Of a stretch of 32,689 nucleotides of DNA, positions 8,806-16,436 are shown piece after piece. Under the pieces are notes generated by a model. It did no database searches, was not told the origin of the DNA, and saw only the letters and a program-made list of their open reading frames with translations. This stretch comes from Gemmatimonadales bacterium (GTDB lineage Bacteria > Gemmatimonadota > Gemmatimonadetes > Longimicrobiales > Gaopeijiaceae). The stretch is from contig CP070829.1 in NCBI GenBank assembly GCA_020344755.1, positions 1,643,898-1,676,586 of the forward strand, written 5' to 3'. The position numbers and the translations under genes were made by a program. How positions within the stretch are numbered: position 1 is the first letter of the stretch; each line of letters starts with the position of its first letter.

Positions 8806-8994
8806 ATGTCCAAGAAGCTCGAGATCAAGCAGATCCGGAGCGGCATCGGCCGCCCCGAGCCGCACCGGCGGACGCTCCGCGCCCTGGGTATCAAGCGGCA
8901 TCAGCAGAGTGTCGTTCACGACGATTCACCCGCGATTCGCGGGATGATCGAGAAGGTTTCCCACCTCGTCTCCGTCCGGGAGATCGAGGGGTAA
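8806..8994 (+). CDS. rpmD: 50S ribosomal protein L30
   Basis: A 62-residue L30 beginning [20 protein letters not shown]. The family pattern is an initial strand, then [20 protein letters not shown], which is the L30/L7e signature helix, then [17 protein letters not shown]. It lies two bases after rpsE and ten before rplO, in the canonical S5-L30-L15 order. L30 is absent from some bacterial lineages, so its presence is a modest taxonomic marker. Confidence 0.95.
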   Translation: MSKKLEIKQIRSGIGRPEPHRRTLRALGIKRHQQSVVHDDSPAIRGMIEKVSHLVSVREIEG

Positions 8995-9004
8995 AGGAGT
9001 CAAC

Positions 9005-9472
9005 ATGGCTGAACTACACGACCTGCGTCCGACCCCGGGCTCCCACCGCGACCGAAAGCGCGTGGGCCGTGGCCCCGGTTCCGGGACGGGAAAGACCGCT
9101 GGACGCGGGGAGAAGGGTCAGAAGTCCAGGTCCGGCGGCTCCATCGCAGCCGGTTTCGAGGGCGGCCAGATGCCTCTCCACCGCCGCATCCCCAAGCGCG
9201 GCTTCCACAACCGGAACCGCGTGGAGTACCAGGTGGTGAATGTGGGCGACCTGGGGGGTCTGGAGGGAGAGGTGACCCCGACGACGCTCCGGGAGGCCGG
9301 TCTGATCCGCTCGCTCCGCAAGCCGGTGAAGGTGCTTGGGAACGGGGAGGTGGAGGTCGCGCTCCAGGTGACCGCTCACGCCTTCAGCGAGAGCGCACGT
9401 AAGAAGATCGAAGCCGCTGGGGGAGAGGCGATCGTGCCCGCTCCCCATGCTGGCGACGACGAGCAGGCGTAA
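9005..9472 (+). CDS. rplO: 50S ribosomal protein L15
   Basis: A 155-residue L15. The N-terminal half is the glycine- and arginine-rich extended tail ([22 protein letters not shown]) that threads into the 50S core; the signature [19 protein letters not shown] follows at about residues 50-68, and the globular part ends near [14 protein letters not shown]. The start has a strong AAAGGAG ribosome binding site seven bases upstream. L15 is a late-assembly protein. The stop is six bases before the secY start. Confidence 0.97.
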   Translation: MAELHDLRPTPGSHRDRKRVGRGPGSGTGKTAGRGEKGQKSRSGGSIAAGFEGGQMPLHRRIPKRGFHNRNRVEYQVVNVGDLGGLEGEVTPTTLREAGLIRSLRKPVKVLGNGEVEVALQVTAHAFSESARKKIEAAGGEAIVPAPHAGDDEQA

Positions 9473-9477
9473 CCTGA

Positions 9478-10791
9478 ATGGACAACTGGATCGGAAAGCT
9501 CTGGCGATCTCCTGAGGTCCGCGAGAAGCTCACGTTCACGGTCTTCATCCTCCTCATCTACCGCATCGGGGCGCATATCACCGTCCCCGGGTTGGATGTG
9601 GGTGTGCTCAGGGAGCAGTTCGGCCAGCTCCAGGACACGCTCTTCGGGGTCTACGACATGTTCGTGGGAGGCGGTCTATCCCGGGCGACCATCTTCGCCC
9701 TGGGGATCATGCCCTATATCTCCGCCTCCATCATGTTCCAGCTTCTGGCGGCCGTCTTCCCGACGGTGGAGAAGCTGCAGAAGGAGGGTGAGGAAGGGCG
9801 GAAGAAGCTCACCCAGTGGACTCGGTACACCACCGTGGGCCTCTCTCTCATGCAGGCCTACGGTTACTCGGCCTTCCTCCAGAGTTTCCAGGGTGCAGTC
9901 CGGTCACCAGGCTTCGGCTTCACTTTCACCACGGTCACGGCCCTGACGGTGGGTGCCGTCTTCGTCATGTGGCTCGGTGAGCAGATCACCGAGCGCGGGG
10001 TCGGAAACGGCATGAGCCTTCTGATCTTCTTCTCCATCATCGAGGGATTCCCGAGGGAGATGGCGGGGACGTGGGAGCTGTTCCGCCTGGGGCAGATCGG
10101 CGTCTTCTCGCTGGCCGCGCTCATCGGCACGTTCATCTTCGTGACGGGGGCCGTGGTGGCCATGACCATGGCCGCGAGGAAGATCCCGGTTCAGATCCCC
10201 CGAAAGGTGGTGGGGCGGGGCCGGATCCAGGAAGGCCAGAAGAGCTTCGTTCCGCTCCGGGTCAACTCCGCCGGCGTGATGCCCATCATCTTCGCACAGT
10301 CCTTCATCATCGTGCCGGGAACGCTGGCGGCGTTCAGCTCGATCTCGTGGCTCCAGGGCATGGCGGACATCTTCCAGCCCAACAACTGGATCTACTACAC
10401 GACCTACTCCGTTCTCATCCTCTTCTTCACGTATTTCTACACGGCGATCATCTTCAACCCCGTGGACCTCGCCGAGAACCTGAAGAAGCAGGGTGCGTTC
10501 GTGCCGGGAGTGAAGCCGGGTGCGCGGACCGCCGAGTACATCGACCGGATCCTCACGCGGATTACCCTGCCGGGCTCCATCTACCTGGCCCTGGTGGCAC
10601 TCCTTCCCTTCTGGATCTTCGACATCTTCGGCATCACGACCTTCATCTTCGGTGGAACCAGCCTCCTGATCGTGGTCGGTGTCGGACTGGATACGGTCCA
10701 GCAGCTTCAGCAGATGCTCATGGTCCGGCACTACGACGGATTCATGAAGAAGGGCCGGGTCAAGATGCGTGGCCGTCAGAGGTACATGTAG
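9478..10791 (+). CDS. secY: Protein translocase subunit SecY
   Basis: A 437-residue polytopic membrane protein, the channel of the Sec translocon, working with SecA and SecE. Ten hydrophobic segments are consistent with the family. Recognisable motifs include TVFILLIYRIGAHITVPGLD in TM1, the plug-domain region FVGGGLSRATIFALGIMPYISASI, GNGMSLLIF, the cytosolic loop ARKIPVQIPRKVVGRG, VNSAGVMPIIFA, and PNNWIYY. The C-terminal half includes GVGLDTVQQLQQMLMVRHY and the basic end KMRGRQRYM. It follows rplO by five bases, as in the spc operon of many bacteria. Its partner SecA is also encoded in this window (24927-28205). Confidence 0.98.
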   Translation: MDNWIGKLWRSPEVREKLTFTVFILLIYRIGAHITVPGLDVGVLREQFGQLQDTLFGVYDMFVGGGLSRATIFALGIMPYISASIMFQLLAAVFPTVEKLQKEGEEGRKKLTQWTRYTTVGLSLMQAYGYSAFLQSFQGAVRSPGFGFTFTTVTALTVGAVFVMWLGEQITERGVGNGMSLLIFFSIIEGFPREMAGTWELFRLGQIGVFSLAALIGTFIFVTGAVVAMTMAARKIPVQIPRKVVGRGRIQEGQKSFVPLRVNSAGVMPIIFAQSFIIVPGTLAAFSSISWLQGMADIFQPNNWIYYTTYSVLILFFTYFYTAIIFNPVDLAENLKKQGAFVPGVKPGARTAEYIDRILTRITLPGSIYLALVALLPFWIFDIFGITTFIFGGTSLLIVVGVGLDTVQQLQQMLMVRHYDGFMKKGRVKMRGRQRYM

Positions 10792-10836
10792 GGTCACTCC
10801 TGGCTTCGGCCGGAGTCGATCCCGTAGGACGCTCCC

Positions 10837-11481
10837 ATGATCGTGATCCTGCTTGGCCCGCCAGGCGTCGGGAAGGGAACCCAGGCGAAGTTGCTTTGCG
10901 ACAAGCTCGGGTTCCGGCACGTTGCGACCGGTGACCTTCTCCGTGCGGCGAAGCGCGAGGGAACCGAGCTCGGTCGCCGAGCTCAGGCCTTCATGGATCG
11001 GGGTGAGTTGGTGCCTGACGATGTCATCATCGCCATGGTAGAGGAGCTCCTGGGGGCGCTCGATCCTGAGGTGGGTGTCGTGCTGGACGGGTTTCCCCGC
11101 ACGGTCCCTCAAGCGGAGGCATTGGCGGAAGCGCTGGCTCGCATGGACCGGAAGGTCGACCGTGTCCTGGTGCTGACCGCTCCGGACGAGGTGCTGGTGA
11201 AGCGCATCACGGGCCGGAGGAGCTGCCCCGCGTGCGGCTCGGTCTACAACGTCCACTTCAGCCCACCTCGACAAGACGGGGAGTGCGATCGCTGCGGCGC
11301 CGGCCTGAGCCACCGGGCGGACGACACTCCCGAGACCGTGCAGAACCGGCTGGACGTCTACCGGGAGCAGACCGAACCTCTCGTCGCCTTCTATTCGTCT
11401 GGGGAAGCTCCGGTGATCTCCGTGGACGGTGACCAGTCGGTGGACGGAGTTCAGGCGGAACTCGCTTCGGCCGTGGCCTGA
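10837..11481 (+). CDS. adk: Adenylate kinase (zinc-LID form)
   Basis: A 214-residue nucleoside monophosphate kinase catalysing AMP + ATP = 2 ADP. The P-loop GPPGVGKGT spans residues 7-15. The AMP-binding region includes ATGDLLR, and LDGFPRT follows at about residue 84. The LID domain carries C130-x2-C133 and C150-x2-C153, the four-cysteine zinc site common in Gram-positive and several Gram-negative phyla but absent in E. coli Adk. Location between secY and map is the standard arrangement. The start ATG at 10837 lies 45 bases after secY and begins MIVILLGPPG, leaving no room for an earlier start. Confidence 0.98.
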   Translation: MIVILLGPPGVGKGTQAKLLCDKLGFRHVATGDLLRAAKREGTELGRRAQAFMDRGELVPDDVIIAMVEELLGALDPEVGVVLDGFPRTVPQAEALAEALARMDRKVDRVLVLTAPDEVLVKRITGRRSCPACGSVYNVHFSPPRQDGECDRCGAGLSHRADDTPETVQNRLDVYREQTEPLVAFYSSGEAPVISVDGDQSVDGVQAELASAVA

Positions 11482-11483
11482 CG

Positions 11484-12281
11484 ATGCGCCCGCGAAAGAT
11501 GATCCACCTGAAATCTCCTCAGGAGATCGAGATCATCGCCCGTGGCGGCGCAGTCATCGGCGCGCTCTTCCAGGAGCTCGCCCCCAGGGCGGTTCCCGGG
11601 GTGTCTACCCGCCAGCTGGACGAGTTTTGCGAGGAGTTCATCCGGTCCCACGATGGTGCGGTTCCTGCGTTCCAGGGCCTCTACGGGTTCCCCGGTGCGG
11701 TGTGCATTTCCATGAACGAGGAGATCGTTCACGGAATCCCCCGGGACGATCGGGTCCTGGACGAGGGAGACATCGTCTCAGTGGACGTGGGGGTGAAGCT
11801 CGACGGGTGGTGCTCCGACTCGGCGTGGACCTTCGCGGTGGGTGAGGTCGACCACCGGACACGGTCCCTGCTGGACGTCACGGAGGCGGCGCTGGACGCG
11901 GCGGTAGAGGCGGCCCGGGTCGGCGGCCACGTCGGGGACATCGGTGCCGCGGTGATGACAGCGGTGGGAGACCATGCCATGGGGATCGTCCGGGACCTGG
12001 TAGGGCACGGAATCGGTCGAGAGGTCCACGAAGAGCCGCAGGTGCCCAACGTGGGCAGAGTGGGGTACGGCCCGCTGCTCCGAGAAGGGATGGTCCTGGC
12101 CATCGAGCCCATGTTGTCTCTCGGGTCGGACCAGATCCAGACGCTGGACGATGGCTGGACGGTGGTCACCGCGGACCGCTCGCGGTCAGCCCACTTCGAG
12201 CACACGGTTGCGCTGACGTCCGATGGCCCGCGCATCCTCACCGGGGCCCCCACTGGCGCCGGCTCGGAAACCAATCGGTGA
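11484..12281 (+). CDS. map: Type I methionine aminopeptidase
   Basis: A 265-residue enzyme that removes the initiator methionine from nascent proteins at the ribosome. The five metal ligands of the family can be placed: D101 (VSVDVG), D112 (CSDSAW), H175 (VGHGIG), E208 (AIEPM) and E239 (HFEHT), so it should be active. There is no N-terminal SH3-like or zinc-finger extension, as in type Ia enzymes. It starts two bases after adk; a second ATG at 11499 (MIHLKSP) is also plausible as the start. The usual downstream gene infA is missing; a promoter-like sequence begins four bases after its stop. Confidence 0.97.
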   Translation: MRPRKMIHLKSPQEIEIIARGGAVIGALFQELAPRAVPGVSTRQLDEFCEEFIRSHDGAVPAFQGLYGFPGAVCISMNEEIVHGIPRDDRVLDEGDIVSVDVGVKLDGWCSDSAWTFAVGEVDHRTRSLLDVTEAALDAAVEAARVGGHVGDIGAAVMTAVGDHAMGIVRDLVGHGIGREVHEEPQVPNVGRVGYGPLLREGMVLAIEPMLSLGSDQIQTLDDGWTVVTADRSRSAHFEHTVALTSDGPRILTGAPTGAGSETNR

Positions 12282-12285
12282 CCCG

Positions 12286-12314
12286 TTTACGGTCAAAGAG
12301 ACCTTGGTTATACT
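12286..12314 (+). promoter_or_regulatory. Candidate sigma-70-type promoter for rpmJ-rpsM-rpsK-rpsD-rpoA-rplQ
   Basis: A -35-like TTTACG (12286-12291) and a -10-like TATACT (12309-12314) are separated by exactly 17 bases in a short AT-rich patch within otherwise GC-rich sequence. A start would fall near 12321, giving a leader of about 32 bases before the rpmJ ATG with a GGAG site (12341-12344) eight bases upstream. It lies in the map-rpmJ gap where infA is usually found. Match to the E. coli consensus is 4/6 and 5/6; experimental support is lacking. Confidence 0.6.
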
Positions 12315-12352
12315 TGTAAGCTCTGCCAAAAACGCACTGTGGAGTTCTACCA

Positions 12353-12469
12353 ATGAAGGTTCGAAGCAGCGTGAAACCCATCTGCGAGCACTGCCGGGTG
12401 ATCCGGCGGCGTGGCGTGGTGCGGATCATCTGCAGCCGTAATCCCAAGCATAAGCAGCGGCAGGGGTAA
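12353..12469 (+). CDS. rpmJ: 50S ribosomal protein L36 (zinc-binding)
   Basis: A 38-residue protein read directly from the sequence: it begins [14 protein letters not shown] and ends [10 protein letters not shown]. The zinc ligands C11, C14, C27 and H33 are all present, so this is the zinc-containing L36 form. Its position immediately before rpsM is canonical. A GGAG ribosome binding site lies eight bases upstream, and the stop is one base before the rpsM ATG. The length is the normal 37-38 residues, so it is complete despite its small size. Confidence 0.96.
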   Translation: MKVRSSVKPICEHCRVIRRRGVVRIICSRNPKHKQRQG

Positions 12470-12470
12470 C

Positions 12471-12851
12471 ATGGCTCGTATCGCAGGTGTCGATCTTCCC
12501 CGCGGGAAGCGCATCGAGGTCGCCTTGACCTACATCTACGGGATCGGAGACTCCCGGGCCCGACAGATCCTGGCGTCCACGGGGGTCGATCCGGATCTTC
12601 GCACCCAGGATCTCGGGGACGACGAGGTCTCCCGGCTCCGGCGTGAGATCGAAGGGAACTTCAAGGTGGAGGGTGCGCTCCGGACCGAAGTGTCCATGAA
12701 CATCAAGCGTCTCATGGACATTGGGTGCTACCGCGGGCTCAGGCATCGCCGAGGTCTTCCCGTTCGCGGTCAGCGGACCCACACGAATGCGCGAACCCAC
12801 AAGGGAGTGCGTCGCGCCATCGCCGGGAAGAAGAAGGCGCCGAAGAAGTAG
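12471..12851 (+). CDS. rpsM: 30S ribosomal protein S13
   Basis: A 126-residue S13 beginning [25 protein letters not shown] helix-two-turn-helix core is followed by the signature [24 protein letters not shown] (two blocks, residues about 88-111) and a lysine-rich tail ending KKAPKK, which contacts the P-site tRNA. S13 also bridges to L5. The ATG at 12471 is used; an upstream in-frame GTG lies within rpmJ and is not credible. A 117-base gap follows before rpsK, unusually long for this operon. Confidence 0.97.
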   Translation: MARIAGVDLPRGKRIEVALTYIYGIGDSRARQILASTGVDPDLRTQDLGDDEVSRLRREIEGNFKVEGALRTEVSMNIKRLMDIGCYRGLRHRRGLPVRGQRTHTNARTHKGVRRAIAGKKKAPKK

Positions 12852-12968
12852 TGTCCCATCGCGCAGGATGGCGCGGCGGAGAGCCGAATGCGGGATCAGC
12901 GGGTCAGGGCGTGTCCGAGGATCGCCGCATCCGCTTTTGTTCGATAGTCCGAACGCAAGGAAGAGATC

Positions 12969-13361
12969 GTGGCCAAGGGTAAGCCGGCTCGCGGAAAGCG
13001 GGTCAAGAAGGTGGTGGAGGCAGAGGGTGTAGCCCACGTGCGGGCCACCTTCAACAACACCATCATCACCATCACCGACAACAGCGGAAACACCGTGACG
13101 TGGAGTTCGGCGGGGAAGGCCGGCTTCAAGGGCTCGAAGAAGTCCACGCCCTTCGCCGCCACCATGGCCGGCGAGATCGCGGGGAAAGAGGCCGTGTCCA
13201 TGGGGGTCCGCAGGGTGTCGGTACGGGTGCAGGGTCCCGGCTCCGGACGTGAGTCCGCGATTCAGGCGCTTGCTTCGGCGGGGCTTCATATCAAGTCCAT
13301 CCAGGACGTGACTCCACTTCCGCACAATGGTTGCCGCCCGCCGAAGAAGCGGCGGGTCTGA
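12969..13361 (+). CDS. rpsK: 30S ribosomal protein S11
   Basis: A 130-residue S11 with a GTG start; AAGGAAGAG lies 3-11 bases upstream. The conserved core includes [21 protein letters not shown], then [34 protein letters not shown], and the C-terminal [15 protein letters not shown], which is the family signature. S11 forms part of the mRNA exit platform with S7 and S18. Order S13-S11-S4-alpha-L17 is that of the alpha operon. Confidence 0.98.
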   Translation: MAKGKPARGKRVKKVVEAEGVAHVRATFNNTIITITDNSGNTVTWSSAGKAGFKGSKKSTPFAATMAGEIAGKEAVSMGVRRVSVRVQGPGSGRESAIQALASAGLHIKSIQDVTPLPHNGCRPPKKRRV

Positions 13362-13374
13362 CGAGGTTTTCTGA

Positions 13375-14010
13375 ATGGCTCGGTATACTGGTCCAGTCTG
13401 CAAGCTCTGCCGTCGGGAAGGGCAGAAGCTCTTCCTGAAGGGCGTGAAGTGCTACACGGAGAAGTGCCCCGTGGATCGGCGGTCCTATCCCCCTGGTCAG
13501 CACGGCCCCGCGCAGGCACGGCGTCGGAAGCAATCCGATTACGCCACGCAGCTTCGCGAGAAGCAGAAGGTGAAGCGCATGTATGGACTGCATGAGAAGC
13601 AGTTCCGTACCCTGTTCGAGAACGCGGCAAAGGCGAAGGGCGTTACCGGCGAGAACCTGCTGGTGATGCTGGAGTCTCGCCTCGACAACGTGGTCTTCCG
13701 GATGGGATTTGCCCCCTCCCGGAACGCCGCCCGGCAACTCGTCCGGCACCGCCACGTGGAAGTGAACGGCCGAGCCGTCGACGTGCCCAGCTATCAGTTG
13801 AAGGCGGGGGACGAAGTGGCGGTGAGGCCCGGCTCGCGTGACAACCTCTCGGTGGTCGCGAGTCTGGAGTCTCGTACCCGCCCCACTCTTCTCGAATGGC
13901 TGACCCTGGACGAGAAGAACCGCGTTGGGCGGATCGTTCGCTCGCCGAGCCGGCAGGATATCCCGCTGGCGGTCCAGGAACAGCTCATCGTCGAGCTCTA
14001 TTCGAAGTAA
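13375..14010 (+). CDS. rpsD: 30S ribosomal protein S4, zinc-binding form
   Basis: A 211-residue S4. Four cysteines at 9, 12, 26 and 31 (VCKLCRREG, then GVKCYTEKC) form the zinc site of the so-called C+ S4 paralogue. The S4 RNA-binding domain lies around residues 99-160 (MLESRLDNVVFRMGFAPSRNAA, VRHRHVEVNGR). S4 is a primary 16S-binding assembly protein and, in E. coli and B. subtilis, a translational repressor. It follows rpsK by 13 bases and is followed by a perfect hairpin before rpoA. Confidence 0.98.
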   Translation: MARYTGPVCKLCRREGQKLFLKGVKCYTEKCPVDRRSYPPGQHGPAQARRRKQSDYATQLREKQKVKRMYGLHEKQFRTLFENAAKAKGVTGENLLVMLESRLDNVVFRMGFAPSRNAARQLVRHRHVEVNGRAVDVPSYQLKAGDEVAVRPGSRDNLSVVASLESRTRPTLLEWLTLDEKNRVGRIVRSPSRQDIPLAVQEQLIVELYSK

Positions 14011-14021
14011 TGACGGCGACT

Positions 14022-14040
14022 GGACCCGCGATGCGGGTCC
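14022..14040 (+). promoter_or_regulatory. Perfect 8-bp hairpin between rpsD and rpoA
   Basis: GGACCCGC (14022-14029) and GCGGGTCC (14033-14040) form a perfect 8-bp GC-rich stem with a GAT loop, 11 bases after the rpsD stop. No T-run follows, so it is not a canonical intrinsic terminator. It could act as a partial attenuator, RNA-processing site or 3' stabiliser that sets the ratio of S4 to RNA polymerase alpha. The structure is visible in the sequence; the role is inference. Confidence 0.6.
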
Positions 14041-14087
14041 GGGGGTGCCGCAGGTGATTCCCAGTGCCCAGGCACGAGGAGGAGAAG

Positions 14088-15128
14088 GTGGAGATTGATC
14101 TGACCGGACTTGTGCTTCCCGAGCGTATCGAGACGGTGGAATCGTCGGAGGACGGGACCACCGCCCGGTTCGTGGTGGAGCCGCTGGAGCGCGGATACGG
14201 GCATACGCTCGGCAACTCGGTCCGGCGGGTCCTGCTGTCCTCCCTCCGGGGGGCGGCGGTCTGGGCCTTCCGGATCGACGGAGTCGTCCACGAGCACCAG
14301 ACCATCCAGGGCGTGGTGGAAGACGTCCACCAGGTGATACAGAACCTGAAGTCCCTCGTGGTCATCCTCGACGATGACGTGGAGGAGGCCACACTCGAGA
14401 TCAGCGCCTCGGGACCTGGTGTGGTGACCGCAGGCCTTGCCAGCCTGCCATCCGGCGTCGCGCTGAAGGATCCGGAGCACCAGATTCTCACGCTTCAGGA
14501 CGAGCGGGACCTGAACCTCGAGCTGTACGTCAACAAGGGTCGTGGGTTCGTTCTGGCCGACCAGCATGAGCTCTCAAAGTCCGCCCCGGTGGATCTCGTC
14601 CGCGTGGACGCCATCTACAACCCGGTGCGGCGCGCGAACTTCACGGTGGAGGAGACCCGGGTTGGGCAGCGCACCGACTTCGATCGCCTGACCCTCCACG
14701 TCGAGACCGACGGTTCGGTGGAGCCCGAGGGCGCAGTCCGGTATGCTTCCGCGCTGGTGCGGAAGCACCTTGAGTACATGATGTACCTGGGAGAGGGTGG
14801 AATCCCGCAGATCGCACCCGAGGGTGCGCGTCCGGTTCCGGAGCGCCTGCAGGACCTCTTCTCTCGGCCCATCGAGGATCTCGCGGAGCTGAGCGTCCGG
14901 TCCCGGAACTCCCTGCAGAAGGAGAACATCCGGACGCTGGGGGACCTGGTTCAGAGGTCCGAGGAAGACATGCTGGGGATCGAGAACTTCGGGAAGAAGT
15001 CGTTGAAAGAGATCTCCGACTTCCTCCACGAGCACGAGCTCCAGTTCGGCATGAAGCTGAAGAGTGGCGATGACGGCCAGCTCTTCTTCGTCGAGGAAGG
15101 GGCCGAGGAAGTGGCCGGCGCCGAGTAA
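14088..15128 (+). CDS. rpoA: DNA-directed RNA polymerase subunit alpha
   Basis: The alpha subunit assembles RNA polymerase through its N-terminal domain (first ~230 residues, with ERGYGHTLGNSVRRVLLSSL) and binds UP elements and activators through its C-terminal helix-hairpin-helix domain (last ~80 residues, with ELSVRSRNSLQKENI and IENFGKKSLKEISDFL). I chose the GTG at 14088, because an AGGAGG site (14077-14082) lies five bases upstream and the protein then begins MEIDLTGLVLPERIE, as usual for alpha. A GTG at 14064 would add eight residues. That gives 346 residues; the family is typically 310-350. Confidence 0.97.
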   Translation: MEIDLTGLVLPERIETVESSEDGTTARFVVEPLERGYGHTLGNSVRRVLLSSLRGAAVWAFRIDGVVHEHQTIQGVVEDVHQVIQNLKSLVVILDDDVEEATLEISASGPGVVTAGLASLPSGVALKDPEHQILTLQDERDLNLELYVNKGRGFVLADQHELSKSAPVDLVRVDAIYNPVRRANFTVEETRVGQRTDFDRLTLHVETDGSVEPEGAVRYASALVRKHLEYMMYLGEGGIPQIAPEGARPVPERLQDLFSRPIEDLAELSVRSRNSLQKENIRTLGDLVQRSEEDMLGIENFGKKSLKEISDFLHEHELQFGMKLKSGDDGQLFFVEEGAEEVAGAE

Positions 15129-15164
15129 TCGCCGCTCCCAGATTCACGTAGGTCGGATGATACC

Positions 15165-15518
15165 ATGAGGCACCGCAAGAAGGGTAGAAAACTGAACAGG
15201 ACGGCGAGTCACCGGAGGGCAACCCTCCGGAACATGGCCTCGTCGTTGTTCCGTCACGGGCAGATCGAGACCACCACGGCCAAGGCCAAGGAGCTTCGTC
15301 CGTACGCGGAGCGCCTGATCACGCTGGCTCGCCGGGGGGACCTCCATGCCCGTCGGCTGGCAGGTGCGAGAATCCGTGAGCGAGAGGTGCTCGGGATTCT
15401 CTTCGACGAGATCGGACCTCGCTTCAAGGACCGTCCGGGAGGGTACACGCGGATCCTGAAGCTCGGGGCCCGAAAGGGCGATGCGGCAGACATGTCGCTC
15501 ATCAAGCTCGTGGACTAA
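15165..15518 (+). CDS. rplQ: 50S ribosomal protein L17
   Basis: A 117-residue L17 beginning [24 protein letters not shown] (in two motifs), with [25 protein letters not shown] as the signature block at residues about 33-57 and [22 protein letters not shown] at the end. L17 lies near the tunnel exit on the solvent side. It follows rpoA by 36 bases, closing the classical alpha operon. Here the operon appears to continue into the next two genes. Confidence 0.98.
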   Translation: MRHRKKGRKLNRTASHRRATLRNMASSLFRHGQIETTTAKAKELRPYAERLITLARRGDLHARRLAGARIREREVLGILFDEIGPRFKDRPGGYTRILKLGARKGDAADMSLIKLVD

Positions 15519-15566
15519 GTTTTGGGCCCGAACTCAACTCGCACTCCAGGACAAGGAACAGCGGAG

Positions 15567-16127
15567 ATGGCCTATTTCGGATCCCGGCGAGGCGCAGTCA
15601 ATCTCGGTCTTCCCCTCATGCTGGCGACCTTCCTTATGCTCGGTGGCTTCATGTATTGGCTGTACGTGACCGCGGAGCCCACGCAGCCTGCCACGATGGA
15701 GGAAGTGGACGAGTCCGGGTCCGGGGACGACTACATGGGTACCACGGTCGCGGCCGAGGAGCTCAAGACCGGCGCCGACGCATACGTGGGCCAGGTGATC
15801 CGCCTGCTGGGCCTGGAGGTCTCCTCCACCATGGGCTCCCAGGCGTTTTTCCTGGATCTTCCGGCGTCCGAGATGCTGCCGGCCACTCCCTTCCTGGTCC
15901 GCATGATCCCGGCCCTCGCAGACTCTGTGCGGGTCGGGCTGGGTGAGGACGCAACGGTGATCGGCACCGTCATGCTCATGACCGACAGCATCGTGGCCGA
16001 CTGGGTAGATAGCGGTGGGATCAGTGAGAACGACCGCATTCTGGTGGAGTTCGCCACCCACTTCATCGAGGCGGATCAGGTAGAGACGTCCGGGCCGGCC
16101 GAGAGCGGCGGGTCCGCCGGTTCTTGA
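15567..16127 (+). CDS. Membrane-anchored protein of unknown function between rplQ and rpmB
   Basis: A 186-residue protein I do not recognise. Residues about 13-34 form one hydrophobic segment ([20 protein letters not shown]), preceded by arginines, so an N-terminal membrane anchor with the rest outside is likely. After an acidic linker, residues about 65-175 show a beta-rich pattern ([43 protein letters not shown]) that resembles an OB-fold; that is a guess from pattern alone. The ATG at 15567 is preferred over an upstream TTG at 15522 because it places the anchor at the N-terminus, with AAGGAA ten bases upstream. It lies 48 bases after rplQ and 31 before rpmB, so it is probably co-transcribed with ribosomal genes. 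Confidence 0.85.
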   Translation: MAYFGSRRGAVNLGLPLMLATFLMLGGFMYWLYVTAEPTQPATMEEVDESGSGDDYMGTTVAAEELKTGADAYVGQVIRLLGLEVSSTMGSQAFFLDLPASEMLPATPFLVRMIPALADSVRVGLGEDATVIGTVMLMTDSIVADWVDSGGISENDRILVEFATHFIEADQVETSGPAESGGSAGS

Positions 16128-16158
16128 CGACCGGTACGTAACTTACGGGGATAGATCG

Positions 16159-16371
16159 ATGGCTCGAGTTTGCTACGTGTGCGGAAAGCGCCCTGGGACG
16201 GGCAACAACCGGAGTCACGCCAACAACAAGTCCCGCCGCCGCTGGTTGCCGAACCTGCAGACCCAGAAGGTTCTCCTTCCGGACGGTGAGCGGCGCCGGG
16301 TGAGGGTCTGCACGTCGTGCATCTCCGCCGGGAAGATCGTCAAGGCGCCCGCCCTCAAGACCGAAGCCTGA
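16159..16371 (+). CDS. rpmB: 50S ribosomal protein L28 (zinc-binding)
   Basis: A 70-residue L28 beginning [17 protein letters not shown], with [15 protein letters not shown] and the C-terminal [14 protein letters not shown]. Two CxxC pairs (C5/C8 and C51/C54) indicate the zinc-containing form. L28 binds near the E site and is needed for complete 50S assembly. It is usually found beside rpmG rather than at the end of the alpha operon, so the placement here is notable. Strong hairpins follow the stop at 16371, fitting the end of the ribosomal transcription unit. Confidence 0.96.
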   Translation: MARVCYVCGKRPGTGNNRSHANNKSRRRWLPNLQTQKVLLPDGERRRVRVCTSCISAGKIVKAPALKTEA

Positions 16372-16394
16372 CCCCTCTCCTCACCAGGCGAGGG

Positions 16395-16431
16395 ACCAAG
16401 GGCCCCCGGGGATGACCCCGGGGGCCCTGGT
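16395..16431 (+). terminator. Strong GC hairpin after rpmB, probable terminator of the ribosomal operon
   Basis: GGGCCCCCGGGG (16400-16411) pairs perfectly with CCCCGGGGGCCC (16416-16427) around an ATGA loop; the stem extends by one A-T pair and, past a bulged A, three more pairs (16395-16397 with 16429-16431). The sequence after it is TCGTTCGG, a poor U-tract, so strict rho-independent activity is uncertain, but a 24-base break from the rpmB stop and the stem strength fit an operon end. Confidence 0.65.
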
Positions 16432-16436
16432 CGTTC

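Noticed and set aside
14064..14087. Upstream GTG start for rpoA
   Set aside because: It would place the AGGAGG site inside the coding sequence; the GTG at 14088 has this site at ideal spacing and gives the usual alpha N-terminus.
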